Part shown: positions 18,732-27,791 of the stretch, one piece after another
Layout of the letters: each line of letters opens with the position of its first letter
Position numbering within the stretch: the stretch's first letter is position 1
Assembly: GCF_001468085.1 (NCBI RefSeq)
Contig: NZ_LNZB01000006.1
Location: 1 to 64,000 of the forward strand
Length of the DNA stretch: 64,000 bases
DNA from: Legionella waltersii
Lineage (GTDB): Bacteria > Pseudomonadota > Gammaproteobacteria > Legionellales > Legionellaceae
Reading direction: 5' to 3'
Notes under the pieces: model-generated
Database searches by the model: none
The model's input: only the letters and a program-made list of their open reading frames with translations
What the model was told of the DNA's origin: nothing
Program-made: the position numbers and the translations under genes

Positions 18732-19972
18732 TTTGTGTGCTTCCTTTTAGTTACACTATTTTGAAGTATTGAAATGAGTCGCTCACTTTGGCTTTCCATT
18801 TCAAAATGCTGAAGAAAATAATTTCGACCTGACTCACCGATCTTAGCTCTCTCTACCTCAGAGAGATCATACATTTTTTTGATGTTGATAGCCAGGTATT
18901 CAGGGGCTTCGGCAGGGGATGTAAAACCAGCTTTAGCTTCCTCGATTACTTTAGCGCCTTCTCCATCAATGGCAGCAATAATTGGTTTACCTGCGGCTAG
19001 ATAAGCTTGAACTTTACACGGTACTGTTAGAGTAAATATCTCATCTTTTTTTAGAGTAACAAGCAGCGCTTGGGATTTTGAAAATACATAGGGCATGTAA
19101 GAAGATGGAAATCTTCCGGCCAAATATACATTAGATAAGTCAAGATTATTAATTTGTTGTTTTACCCAATCTAGTTGACTCCCACTACCAACTAAAACAA
19201 TCTTTAGATCACTGATTTCTTGCAATTGTTTAGCAGCAGCAATAATCGTTTCAATCGATTGAGCAGTACCAATATTACCAGCAAATACCACACAGAAATC
19301 GGTATTAAGTATTTCCTCGAACTCAGCAGGTAGCCCTGGAGAAGTCAGATCTTGAGAAAATTCATCTTTTGCTGAATTAGGGTAGTACACAATTTCTTTT
19401 CTTGGACTTAAATGTTCAATTTGCGGAATAAAAGCTTTTGATTGAACAAGAAGCATGTCTGAGAAAGAATAAATGCCTTTTACAAACTTACGAACACAAC
19501 TTAGAAGAAATTTATTTTTGACAAAACCTGTAGCACTGAGGCTCTCTGGCCATAAATCTTGTACCCATATCGACAAGTGAGACTTCGTTAGCCATTTAAT
19601 GAAAATCCCAGGGATTGCTGAGGTAATTGGTGATGGTGCAAACACTAATATGCTGTCAAACTGCTTCTTTTTAGAAAATTTGAAAGCATGTACTGTTCCG
19701 AACCAGATAAAAGACAAGTAATTCAATATTAAGTTTTTAGCACCACCAGTATTTCTGGAGCGAAGTGGGACTCGATACACCGCAATATCATTGTCATAAA
19801 TTTCTTCTTGAACTCCAGATTTTTTATATCCTACGTAATAATTGCCATCTGGATAATTGGGCTTACCAGTAAAAATGGACACATTATGCCCTTGATCCCT
19901 CATTTTAATGACCAGATCATTAATAATGAAGGGTTCAGGCCAAAAATACTGACTAACGATTAAAATATCCAA
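18728..19972 (-). CDS. WbuB-like glycosyltransferase, GT4 family
   Basis: A 414-residue cytoplasmic GT-B glycosyltransferase. The N-terminal LIVSQYFWPEPFIINDL (residues 4-20) and FTGKPNYPDGNYY motifs are typical of the WbuB/WcaI group, including L-FucNAc transferases. The C-terminal GT1-like domain has VFAGNIGTAQSIETII and LVGSGSQLDW. Clustered with the L-HexNAc genes, it probably transfers that sugar to the undecaprenyl-linked acceptor. No membrane helices are evident beyond a hydrophobic patch near 110-130. Confidence 0.82.
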   Translation of the reverse strand: MDILIVSQYFWPEPFIINDLVIKMRDQGHNVSIFTGKPNYPDGNYYVGYKKSGVQEEIYDNDIAVYRVPLRSRNTGGAKNLILNYLSFIWFGTVHAFKFSKKKQFDSILVFAPSPITSAIPGIFIKWLTKSHLSIWVQDLWPESLSATGFVKNKFLLSCVRKFVKGIYSFSDMLLVQSKAFIPQIEHLSPRKEIVYYPNSAKDEFSQDLTSPGLPAEFEEILNTDFCVVFAGNIGTAQSIETIIAAAKQLQEISDLKIVLVGSGSQLDWVKQQINNLDLSNVYLAGRFPSSYMPYVFSKSQALLVTLKKDEIFTLTVPCKVQAYLAAGKPIIAAIDGEGAKVIEEAKAGFTSPAEAPEYLAINIKKMYDLSEVERAKIGESGRNYFLQHFEMESQSERLISILQNSVTKRKHTK

Positions 19973-20048
19973 ACATACTCCTTTGGGCTCAAGATAATAA
20001 ATTGCCAGCAGCCTCTAACATATACTGTCATTAAGTTAATGGATTTTT

Positions 20049-20120
20049 ATCCGAGTCGCGCGCGTAAGCAAGCGATAAGGTAATGCAAAGATCTCGCTTC
20101 CTCACAGTCGCGGCTCGGAT
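20049..20120. repeat. Dispersed palindromic element copy
   Basis: ATCCGAG/TCGCG at the left and CGCGGCTCGGAT at the right face each other across an element of about 72 bp whose arms match the 15 kb array palindromes. It abuts the stop codon of the glycosyltransferase gene at 20123, so it could end or attenuate transcription between the two minus-strand genes. Confidence 0.7.
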
Positions 20121-20122
20121 AA

Positions 20123-21328
20123 TTAGCTTAATGGCGGTGCCCCTAATACATTGTTATAAATAGTAACCATTTTTTTTGCATTCGCTTTAATGTCAAAATG
20201 TAAAAAAGCTTGTTTTTGAGCATTAATTCCTAAGCGCATTCTCTCATCAGGGTTTGTTACCAATGCATCAATAGCATTGGCAAGAGATGCAGCGCACGCG
20301 GATTTTATACAAAGACCCGTTTCATTGTCGATGATTGTATCCGATTTTGGATCACTGATCGCAACAATGCTTGGAATGCCATATAGAGCTGCTTCAAAAA
20401 CAGGTCTTCCGGCTGCATTAAGATAGGAAGGAAAACATAATATATCTAAATCGCTGTATATTGATCGAACATCTTTAACAAACCCTTTAACAGTAAAATA
20501 ATTTTCTAATTGATGTTGTTTTATATAAGCTAACATGTCTCCCATAATATCATCTGAAAACCCCAACTTCTTATATACCCAAGCCATAAGTCCTTTAGAT
20601 GATCTTGCATTTTCACCCACCACTACAAATTGAGCTTTAATCTGTTTTTCTTGGATAAGAATGCGAGCGGCTTCAAGATACTCATAAATTCCTTTTAAAC
20701 GAAGAAGCATGCCGACAATACCGACTTTGGGTAACTCATTCCCCGCAACTAATGATTTGGCAGGGATATTTTCGGGAAGATTAATACCATTATGGATTAC
20801 CTGGATAGTTAAATATTGGGGTAAGGAGCCTTTTACTGTTTCGTCAATGGCCACAATGGCATCTGCTTTCTTTTTCAAAAAATTAAATAGCCATTTTGTA
20901 CGTCTATCCTTAGCGTCTCCTCTTTGGACTGACCTTACGTGAACAATCAAAGGGCATTTAAACAGTTTTTTGGCAATAGTGGCTATCGGCAGTAAAGTAA
21001 TCTCATTTGCATGGATGATGTCAAAATGGTTTTTTTGTAGTTTAATTTTGAGTAATGCACAGATAGTGGGGAGCAAGTAAACTAACTCTCGAAGCAAGAT
21101 TATCCAACGCAGCCCTTTGTAATGACTATATAAGGTATTGTCAAACTGAGAAACTCCCATGCAGGAGTATGTTTTCATTCCGGCGTCTAATAAGGCTTTT
21201 TGGGAGTAGCCTTTGGGGCAGAGAGCCGTTCCTTGTACTCCAAGTAACTTTAATTGGGTATAAAGCTCAAGTAAACTTTTGGTAGAACCACCAAACGATG
21301 AAACTCCATGAAGATATAAAATATTCAT
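20123..21328 (-). CDS. Glycosyltransferase, GT4 family
   Basis: A GT-B glycosyltransferase of 401 residues from ATG 21326-21328 (MNILYLHGVSSFGGSTKSLL). The frame extends 13 codons further to a TTG, but the family N-terminus begins at the ATG. The N-terminal domain has a GGSTKS loop and IIHANEITLLP; the C-terminal domain has VGIVGMLLRLKGI and the E-x7-E region in FEAALYGIPSIVA. It is separated from the next minus-strand gene by 150 bp including a palindromic element. It is most likely one of the transferases that build the O-unit or outer core; donor and acceptor are unknown. Confidence 0.8.
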   Translation of the reverse strand: MNILYLHGVSSFGGSTKSLLELYTQLKLLGVQGTALCPKGYSQKALLDAGMKTYSCMGVSQFDNTLYSHYKGLRWIILLRELVYLLPTICALLKIKLQKNHFDIIHANEITLLPIATIAKKLFKCPLIVHVRSVQRGDAKDRRTKWLFNFLKKKADAIVAIDETVKGSLPQYLTIQVIHNGINLPENIPAKSLVAGNELPKVGIVGMLLRLKGIYEYLEAARILIQEKQIKAQFVVVGENARSSKGLMAWVYKKLGFSDDIMGDMLAYIKQHQLENYFTVKGFVKDVRSIYSDLDILCFPSYLNAAGRPVFEAALYGIPSIVAISDPKSDTIIDNETGLCIKSACAASLANAIDALVTNPDERMRLGINAQKQAFLHFDIKANAKKMVTIYNNVLGAPPLS

Positions 21329-21460
21329 TAAAAAATAATGGATTTGGTTAGTTAAAAACTTATGCAATGATAGGTGTAAAATAAATTTAACTCAATAGAG
21401 AGTTTAATCGGTTGCTATAGTAAAATGTACATCATTAACGGTTGAATATAATAAGGTATT

Positions 21461-22414
21461 ATGTCTAAAATTTTAGTCACTGGTGCAACAGGTTTTGTTG
21501 GTAAAGCGCTTGTACCAGCATTGGTCCATGCTGGTCATGAGGTAACATGCGCTGTCACCCGCAAAGTTGATTGGTTAAATACGGAACAATATTTGATCAA
21601 TAGAATCGAAGATCCCCAAGATTGGAGTAATGCTTTAAGTGGGGTTGAGGTAGTTATTCACTTGGCTGCAAGAGTTCATATCATGAATGATAAGTCCCTG
21701 TCTCCTATTGATGAGTATTGTAAGGTCAATTCAGAAGCTACAAAAGCTCTTGCTGAACAAGCAGCCTTATGTCGGGTTAAACGCTTCATATATTTAAGCT
21801 CCATTAAAGTGAATGGTGAGTTTACAAATGGAACAGCCTTCACAGAGGAAGTTATTGCGTTGCCTGAGGACCCATATGCGTTAAGCAAGTATTATGCGGA
21901 ACAACATCTACAAGAAATATGTCAAAATACGGGAATGGAATATGTTATTTTGAGGCCACCTTTAATATATGGGCCTGGTGTGAAAGCTAACTTTCTGAAA
22001 ATGATCAAATTAGTACATAAGAACGTTCCTATGCCTTTTAGAAATGTTAAAAATCGAAGAAGCTTTTTGTATTTGGATAACTTGATCTCGGCGTTATGTT
22101 TGATAGTGGAGCATGAGAAAGCAGCCAATCATGTTTTTTTAATATCAGACAATGAGGCTTTATCAATTAGCCAGTTGCTAAAATTAATTGCGACCCAATT
22201 CCAGCAGAATCCTAGATTATTTCCAGTACCTATAGGGTTAATCTCAGTCTTTTTAAAGTTAGTGGGTTTAAACGGGGTTTACATAAGGCTATTCAGCTCT
22301 TTGGAGCTTAGTACGAATAAAATCAAATCTATCCTGAGTTGGTCTCCAATCTATACGGCAGAAGAAGGCATTGCACGTACTATAACCTGGTATAAAATTG
22401 ATAGAGCAAACTAA
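21461..22414 (+). CDS. WbpV-like UDP-QuiNAc dehydrogenase/4-reductase (SDR)
   Basis: A 317-residue extended SDR: TGATGFVGKALVPAL at residues 7-21, LAARVHI near 73, SSIKVNGE near 113 and YALSKYYAEQHL with the YxxxK pair. It resembles the WbpV/WbjF group that reduces UDP-4-keto-6-deoxy-GlcNAc to UDP-D-QuiNAc. In Pseudomonas, WbpV supplies WbpL, and a WbpL-like enzyme is at 54110, which supports the call. The 4,6-dehydratase needed (WbpM type) is not in the window. Divergent from the glycosyltransferase at 21328 and convergent with wzz, 18 bp away. Confidence 0.75.
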   Translation: MSKILVTGATGFVGKALVPALVHAGHEVTCAVTRKVDWLNTEQYLINRIEDPQDWSNALSGVEVVIHLAARVHIMNDKSLSPIDEYCKVNSEATKALAEQAALCRVKRFIYLSSIKVNGEFTNGTAFTEEVIALPEDPYALSKYYAEQHLQEICQNTGMEYVILRPPLIYGPGVKANFLKMIKLVHKNVPMPFRNVKNRRSFLYLDNLISALCLIVEHEKAANHVFLISDNEALSISQLLKLIATQFQQNPRLFPVPIGLISVFLKLVGLNGVYIRLFSSLELSTNKIKSILSWSPIYTAEEGIARTITWYKIDRAN

Positions 22415-22432
22415 ATAAACTTAGGTATCATG

Positions 22433-23317
22433 TTAAGTTGTTTTAATGAGCTCCTGAATGCTGAGCTCAGAAATATTACTTTTATATATTATTATTCCAA
22501 GACAGATCGCAAGCCCAGACAGCAAACTAAATAAGACAATAAGATTTTTAGTTGCTTTTCTGCTTATTATTTTGGTTTCAAGAGGTAGAGCAAATACGAA
22601 GCAATTAACCTTGTCTATGGATAACTTGTGGTCTAAGTACGCAGATATGTTTGCCTTTTCAATTTCTAAGCGCTTTATTTGATCAGCATTTTTTATTGGT
22701 GAAATTTCTGTAAGGAGTTTTATTTTATCATTTCTAATTTTTATTAAATTCAATCCAATTTTCTTTTGCTTTTGGACATAATCAAATAGCACTTTGTTAT
22801 CTATTAGTGATACATATTCTAATAAGGCATTTTTAGACATTTCCTGATTATCTGATGTTAAAGATAGGTATATGTAACCATCAGGCTTCTCTTGTACTAA
22901 AACAGTATTTTTTAAACTTTGATTAAAAGGTTTTTCTTTATAAAAACCTTCAATATTCTGGGCGTTTTTTAATTCGTTTTTGAATTGTAAAAATAGCTTA
23001 AATTCAGGATTGTAGTGTGATTCCTTATTGTTCATATATATTAAATTATATATATTTGGAAATAAATACAAAAACTTCTCGGGTTTTTTTAAGATAATAT
23101 TAGTGACATACTGTGGCTTTAAGTGACTAGAGAAATATACTCCAGTGAACAGAGAAAAGGAGATGATAAAAAAAATAGGCCATTTCAGGTTGTATATTTG
23201 TTTTAACAGGTATAATAAATTAATTTTTAAGTCTTCGGATGTTCTTGATTTAATGATTAGAAAATCTCTAGAGTTAGGTGTTAAACTCAAAGTATTGGCC
23301 GCTTTTGTTTGCATCAT
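22433..23317 (-). CDS. wzz: Wzz-family O-antigen chain-length regulator
   Basis: A 294-residue inner-membrane protein with the two-helix Wzz layout: helix 1 at about residues 44-63 (WPIFFIISFSLFTGVYF) and helix 2 at about 258-280 (NLIVLFSLLSGLAICLGIII), with a predicted periplasmic part rich in Lys and charged helices between. Sequence identity to classical Wzz is low, and it is shorter than the usual 320-370 residues. The call rests on topology and on the neighbouring wzx and wzy candidates. Start is one of two adjacent ATG codons. Very AT-rich, unlike the sugar genes to its left. Confidence 0.7.
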   Translation of the reverse strand: MMQTKAANTLSLTPNSRDFLIIKSRTSEDLKINLLYLLKQIYNLKWPIFFIISFSLFTGVYFSSHLKPQYVTNIILKKPEKFLYLFPNIYNLIYMNNKESHYNPEFKLFLQFKNELKNAQNIEGFYKEKPFNQSLKNTVLVQEKPDGYIYLSLTSDNQEMSKNALLEYVSLIDNKVLFDYVQKQKKIGLNLIKIRNDKIKLLTEISPIKNADQIKRLEIEKANISAYLDHKLSIDKVNCFVFALPLETKIISRKATKNLIVLFSLLSGLAICLGIIIYKSNISELSIQELIKTT

Positions 23318-23444
23318 GCCTTTTTAATATGTGCTAAAAGAAAATGAATTTTAAGAAGATTGATACCTATAGTCAATAAATTGAAAATAGGATTTAAATA
23401 GAGGTGCATTACAATATGAATAACTGCTGAATTTTAATTATGGT

Positions 23445-23474
23445 TTGACATGGATATAAAGACCTTGTTGTAAT
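23445..23474 (+). promoter_or_regulatory. Sigma-70-like promoter for the wbpG-wzx-wzy run
   Basis: TTGACA (23445-23450), an 18-base spacer and TGTAAT (23469-23474) lie about 55 bases before ATG 23529. The gap between divergent wzz and wbpG genes is where a promoter is expected. Confidence 0.55.
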
Positions 23475-23528
23475 ATGATTCACTGAATTTTAAAATCCTC
23501 CCATTTCTTTTGTTATTGAGCTTTGACT

Positions 23529-24689
23529 ATGATTGAAAAAAAAGACACACAAAAATTATATAACTTACCGAGTGAAATTCGTTTTTGTAAGAAATGTACC
23601 GTTTCAAATCAGCGTCCAAGAATAACTTTTGACGAAGCAGGGGTATGCAGCGCTTGCAACTATGCGGAGTATAAGAGGACTAAAATAGATTGGAGTTTTC
23701 GAGAAAAAGAGTTATTAGATTTGTGTGAAAAGCATAAAAAATATGATGGTAGCTATGATGTTATTGTCCCTTGTAGTGGTGGTAAAGACGGTAGTTTCGT
23801 CGCGCATCAACTTAAATATAAGTACGGCATGAATCCATTATGCGTAACTTGGGCCCCACTAATTCCTACTGAAATCGGCCGTAAAAACTTAGATAATTTT
23901 ATACGTTCTGGTTTTGACCACATATTAGGAACTCCAAATCCTAAAACAACGAAACTACTAACAGAACTGGCTTTTAAACATTTAGGAGATCCATTTCAAC
24001 CATTCATTTATGGTCAAACAAACTTTCCTCTGAAAATGGCTATCCAGCATAAAGTTTCTTTAATAATGTATGGAGAAAATGGAGAAGTTGAGTATGGTGG
24101 GTGCATGAAAAATGCCTTTTCACCGACTAGAGAGATAACAGATCACGATAAGCACTATTTTTCTGGAATGCCTCCAGAATTTTGGCAACAATATGGTATT
24201 TCTGAAATGGATCTTTCGCCATTTCAGTCTCCGAAATTTGAATTAATTCAAAATAATAAAACAGAGATACATTTTTTTGGTTATTATAAATTTTGGGATC
24301 CTCAAGAGTGTTATTATTATGCTAAAGATAATACTGGGTTTACCCCAAATCCTGAGCGCTCGGAAGGCACATATTCCAAATATGCCAGTTTAGATGATCA
24401 AATTGATGGGTTTCATTATTATTTAGCCTATATAAAATTTGGAATTGGTCGAACCACATCGGATACAGCGCACGAAATACGAGATGGAAAAATTGATAGG
24501 GAAGAAGGAGTGGCATTGGTCAAGCGCTATGATGGTGAATTTCCTGCAAAATACTATAATGTATTTTTGGAGTATTGCAATATTACTGAGAATGAGTTTA
24601 TCGAAGTGATAGATAGCTGGCGAAGTCCACATATTTGGGATTTTGTTGATTCAGAGTGGCGATTAAAAAAAGCAGTATATGATGTTTAG
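23529..24689 (+). CDS. WbpG/PseA-type N-acetyl sugar amidotransferase (set 1)
   Basis: A 386-residue ATP-dependent ligase that activates a sugar N-acetyl group so that ammonia from HisH/HisF can form an acetamidine. Two CxxC pairs near the N-terminus (CKKC, CSAC) look like a zinc site, and VPCSGGKDGSF at about residues 80-90 is the PP-loop. Being separate from its own hisH/hisF, it is paired by elimination with the 5545-6944 set, since the second WbpG-like gene sits with set 2. The substrate is probably legionaminic acid or its precursor. ATG 23529 is chosen over a TTG two codons earlier. Confidence 0.87.
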   Translation: MIEKKDTQKLYNLPSEIRFCKKCTVSNQRPRITFDEAGVCSACNYAEYKRTKIDWSFREKELLDLCEKHKKYDGSYDVIVPCSGGKDGSFVAHQLKYKYGMNPLCVTWAPLIPTEIGRKNLDNFIRSGFDHILGTPNPKTTKLLTELAFKHLGDPFQPFIYGQTNFPLKMAIQHKVSLIMYGENGEVEYGGCMKNAFSPTREITDHDKHYFSGMPPEFWQQYGISEMDLSPFQSPKFELIQNNKTEIHFFGYYKFWDPQECYYYAKDNTGFTPNPERSEGTYSKYASLDDQIDGFHYYLAYIKFGIGRTTSDTAHEIRDGKIDREEGVALVKRYDGEFPAKYYNVFLEYCNITENEFIEVIDSWRSPHIWDFVDSEWRLKKAVYDV

Positions 24690-24728
24690 ATATCTGTATA
24701 TGATTCTCGTTTTTTTTATTGCCCTTAA

Positions 24729-26012
24729 ATGTTGAATTTTAAAAAAAATGTGAGTATTTATGTTTTAGGGAACATTGGAGTAGCAATGATTCCCTTTTTT
24801 TTATTGCCTATTTTGACGAGATATTTGTCCCCGGAAGAATATGGAAATGTTGCGATCTTCATCACGTTAATCAGTTTATTAAATCCAATTATAGGGTTTA
24901 ATGTTCATAGTGGTCTGTCTAAACGTTGGTTTGATCAAGACGTATTTAAAATCTCAGAATATCTATTTTCTTGCGTATTAATACTAATTATCAGCACACT
25001 TTTTGTGCTCGTGCTTATATTTTGTGCTAAAAACGCACTCGTTCAAATAACTGGAATAGATCCATTTTGGATGTATTGTGTAGTTGTCGTAGCTTTTTTT
25101 GCATTTTTGATTCAGCTCAGGCTAGTGATTTGGCAGGTACAGGAAAAACCTAAACCCTATATTATTTTTCAGTTTTTTTTAGGTCTAATCAATTTTAGTT
25201 TAAGCATCGTATTAACAATTTTTCTATTAAAAAGCTATCAAGGTAGGTTAGTTGGATATACTGTTACAACAATTATCTTTGGCCTTATGAGTTACTTTTC
25301 TTTAAACAGAGAATTTAGATTCAGTTTAAAAATTAATTTTGAGTATATGAAGGATGCTCTGTCGTTTGGTTTACCACTTATACCCCATGTAATTGGGGCA
25401 ATGCTTATGCTTACAATTGACCGAATGATTGTAAATTATAAATTAGGGGCTACGAGTGCTGGACTATATATGGTAGCTGTTCAGATTGCATTAGGATTTA
25501 ATTTATTAAATGAGTCGTTCAATAAAGCGTTTGTTCCAAAATTGTTCGCAATTCTAAAAGAGAATGACTTCAGTAAAAAAATAGCTATCATAAGGATGAC
25601 TTATTATTATTTTGGTTTATTACTGTTAGCTCCATTATTTTCTGTACTATTAGGTCCATCAATAATTTTGTTTTTAGCGGGCCCGAATTATATAGAGGCG
25701 GCAAGTGTTCTAAACTGGCTTATATTAATGCAAGCCTTACATGGGATGTACTATTTAGTCACTAGCTACCTTCATTATGAATGCAAGACATATGTTATTT
25801 CGATTATTACTATTTCTTGTGGGGTAGTTAGTATATTTTTGACTTTTTTAGTAATAGAGACTTGGGGTTTAGTTGGAGCTAGTGTCGGCTCTGCTTTTGG
25901 AATGCTATTGGAGTTTTTAATTACTTGGGGAGTAGCTGCTAATGTCCACCCAATGCCATGGACTTCTGTGTTTAGATTTAAAAAAGCAGATTATAAAAAG
26001 GTTGAATTATAA
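24729..26012 (+). CDS. wzx: O-antigen flippase Wzx
   Basis: A 427-residue polytopic membrane protein with about 12 to 14 hydrophobic segments starting at residue 8, of the polysaccharide transporter/MOP superfamily. The N-terminus (NFKKNVSIYVLGNIGVAMIPFFLLPILTRYLSPEEYG; core only, residues 3-39) has the LTRYLSPEEYG signature after helix 1 typical of Wzx. It should move undecaprenyl-PP-linked O-units to the periplasmic face. An A8 run at 24741-24748 lies inside codons 5-7. Followed by the polymerase candidate 65 bp later. Confidence 0.88.
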   Translation: MLNFKKNVSIYVLGNIGVAMIPFFLLPILTRYLSPEEYGNVAIFITLISLLNPIIGFNVHSGLSKRWFDQDVFKISEYLFSCVLILIISTLFVLVLIFCAKNALVQITGIDPFWMYCVVVVAFFAFLIQLRLVIWQVQEKPKPYIIFQFFLGLINFSLSIVLTIFLLKSYQGRLVGYTVTTIIFGLMSYFSLNREFRFSLKINFEYMKDALSFGLPLIPHVIGAMLMLTIDRMIVNYKLGATSAGLYMVAVQIALGFNLLNESFNKAFVPKLFAILKENDFSKKIAIIRMTYYYFGLLLLAPLFSVLLGPSIILFLAGPNYIEAASVLNWLILMQALHGMYYLVTSYLHYECKTYVISIITISCGVVSIFLTFLVIETWGLVGASVGSAFGMLLEFLITWGVAANVHPMPWTSVFRFKKADYKKVEL

Positions 26013-26077
26013 CGTTCGAAATCTAAACTATTCTAAAGTTTTATAATACCACTGAGTGGTTATGGGACTAATGAAAT

Positions 26078-27280
26078 ATGCGTAACTTTGATTTTAGCAA
26101 ATATGAACATACTGGGTTATTCACCTTATTTCTTTTGATTTCTCTTTTTACACTTATTACTATCGGCCAAAATGAAGTGGTTGAAATAGGTTCTGTTAAG
26201 TATTTAATGATACTTATTCCAGTGTTTCTAGTATCCATAGTAATGTTTCAAGAGATTTTTTTTAGCATAATTTTTAGAGCCTGGCCTTTAATGTTAATGG
26301 TCCTGGTAGTACTAGTTTGGGGATGCATAAATAACAATATCCATTCATCTTTTAGGTTAATACTATTTTTATTAATGATTTCATGGCTAGAAATAAATAG
26401 TACAAAGCTCAAAATTAAGGCATTATTTAAAATCTACTTTCTGCTTGTTTGCCTATCTTTTTTTGTTTATTTTTGTACGGATATTTCTCCATGGAGTGTA
26501 ATTGTTGGTACTTCGAACGATGAGTTTGGGGATTGGCGAGTTTCCTTTTTTCCAAATATAGCTAATACAGCATTTCTATCCCTTTTTGTGTTCATTTTAT
26601 GCACTAAAGACATTGAAACACTAAAACAGAATAAATTTATTTGTGCTCTGAGTTTATATTTTGTTATATTTTCTTATGTTAGGACGGCTCTATTATGTTT
26701 AATTTTATACGCTACTTTATATTTGCTTTTAAGAAAAATAAAAAATAAATGGATTTTATTTCTTTTATCTCTCTTAGCAACTGCACTGTTTACCCTCTTC
26801 ATTGGTTACTCGCAATTAATTATTTATAAATTTAAAGATCTGACCATAGTTAGTAAATTCTTCTTAAGGGGCCAGACAAACTTATCAACCCATGATATCT
26901 ATGTGCAGATGTATAGACCCTGGGTTTGGAAAAACCAGTGGGAAATATTTAAGAACAGCCCCTATTTTATGGGTAGGGGAATATATAATTTTAATGATTA
27001 CATTAGCTCTGGTTTTAGAGGAAAAGGGTTTGAAGAAACAGATTCTGTATCATTTTTGCTAGGGCTTTTAAGTTCTTATGGTTTATCAGCCCTAATTTTT
27101 TACTATTATATGCTCAAAAAAAATTATTTTAATGCAGCTCAATCTGACGCATGGGCTTGCACTGTGTTTAGTCTTATTATTTTTATTTCAATGCAATGGG
27201 GTACTATATTTCATCCTTCCAGTGCTTTTTTTGCGCTGTATTTCTTGGTTTTGATAAAAGGGAAAAAAGCATTTATTTAG
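26078..27280 (+). CDS. Probable O-antigen polymerase Wzy
   Basis: A 400-residue protein with about 11 hydrophobic helices and one larger hydrophilic loop (about residues 262-325) before the last helices, as in Wzy/WaaL-type polymerases and ligases. No conserved motif certain enough for a family call is visible; the identification rests on topology and on placement between wzx and wzz. It could instead be an O-antigen ligase, but ligases usually lie in core loci. Strongly AT-rich. Confidence 0.65.
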   Translation: MRNFDFSKYEHTGLFTLFLLISLFTLITIGQNEVVEIGSVKYLMILIPVFLVSIVMFQEIFFSIIFRAWPLMLMVLVVLVWGCINNNIHSSFRLILFLLMISWLEINSTKLKIKALFKIYFLLVCLSFFVYFCTDISPWSVIVGTSNDEFGDWRVSFFPNIANTAFLSLFVFILCTKDIETLKQNKFICALSLYFVIFSYVRTALLCLILYATLYLLLRKIKNKWILFLLSLLATALFTLFIGYSQLIIYKFKDLTIVSKFFLRGQTNLSTHDIYVQMYRPWVWKNQWEIFKNSPYFMGRGIYNFNDYISSGFRGKGFEETDSVSFLLGLLSSYGLSALIFYYYMLKKNYFNAAQSDAWACTVFSLIIFISMQWGTIFHPSSAFFALYFLVLIKGKKAFI

Positions 27281-27390
27281 CAATTGGAGGATCATTCTTG
27301 TGTTTAATTTATTAGATATGTTTTTTAGGTGAGTTGGCTTTAGAAGTTAGCTAAAGTAGAATAGCCAACAAACTAAAAATTAAGCTTAAT

Positions 27391-27765
27391 ATGAGATTTT
27401 TACGTTATTGTATTATTGGTGTTTTGGTAAATCTCTCGGGTTACCTATTGTACATAGGGGTAACTGAAATTGGATTAAGCCCCGAAGCAACTATCACTTT
27501 TTTGTACCCCATTAGTTTTCTCATGTCTTATTTTTCGCACTACAAAATTTCTTTCATGTATGCAGGGAATATGCAGACAGCCTTTATAAGATTTGCTATG
27601 GCTCATGTTGTTGGATTATCTGTGAACATATTTATGCATGTATTTTTTACCAAGTTTTATAATTATCCCCATCAAATTGTTCAATTGGCAGCCATCCCAA
27701 CTGTTGCAGTTGTACTATATTTATTGCTTAATAACTTTGTTTTTCCTAGAGAGATTAAAGCATAA
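27391..27765 (+). CDS. GtrA-family small flippase
   Basis: A 124-residue protein with four hydrophobic helices, matching the GtrA/DPMS-associated family that moves undecaprenyl-phosphate-linked sugars across the inner membrane. The N-terminal RFLRYCIIGVLVNLSGYLLY and the FSHYKISFMYAG loop are typical. A GtrB-like transferase (29252) and a GT-C-like membrane enzyme (32654) in the next 7 kb complete a Gtr-type O-antigen decoration system. Convergent with the acetyltransferase gene 26 bp away. Confidence 0.85.
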   Translation: MRFLRYCIIGVLVNLSGYLLYIGVTEIGLSPEATITFLYPISFLMSYFSHYKISFMYAGNMQTAFIRFAMAHVVGLSVNIFMHVFFTKFYNYPHQIVQLAAIPTVAVVLYLLLNNFVFPREIKA

Positions 27766-27791
27766 CGAAGATATAAATTTGGATCTTGAAA

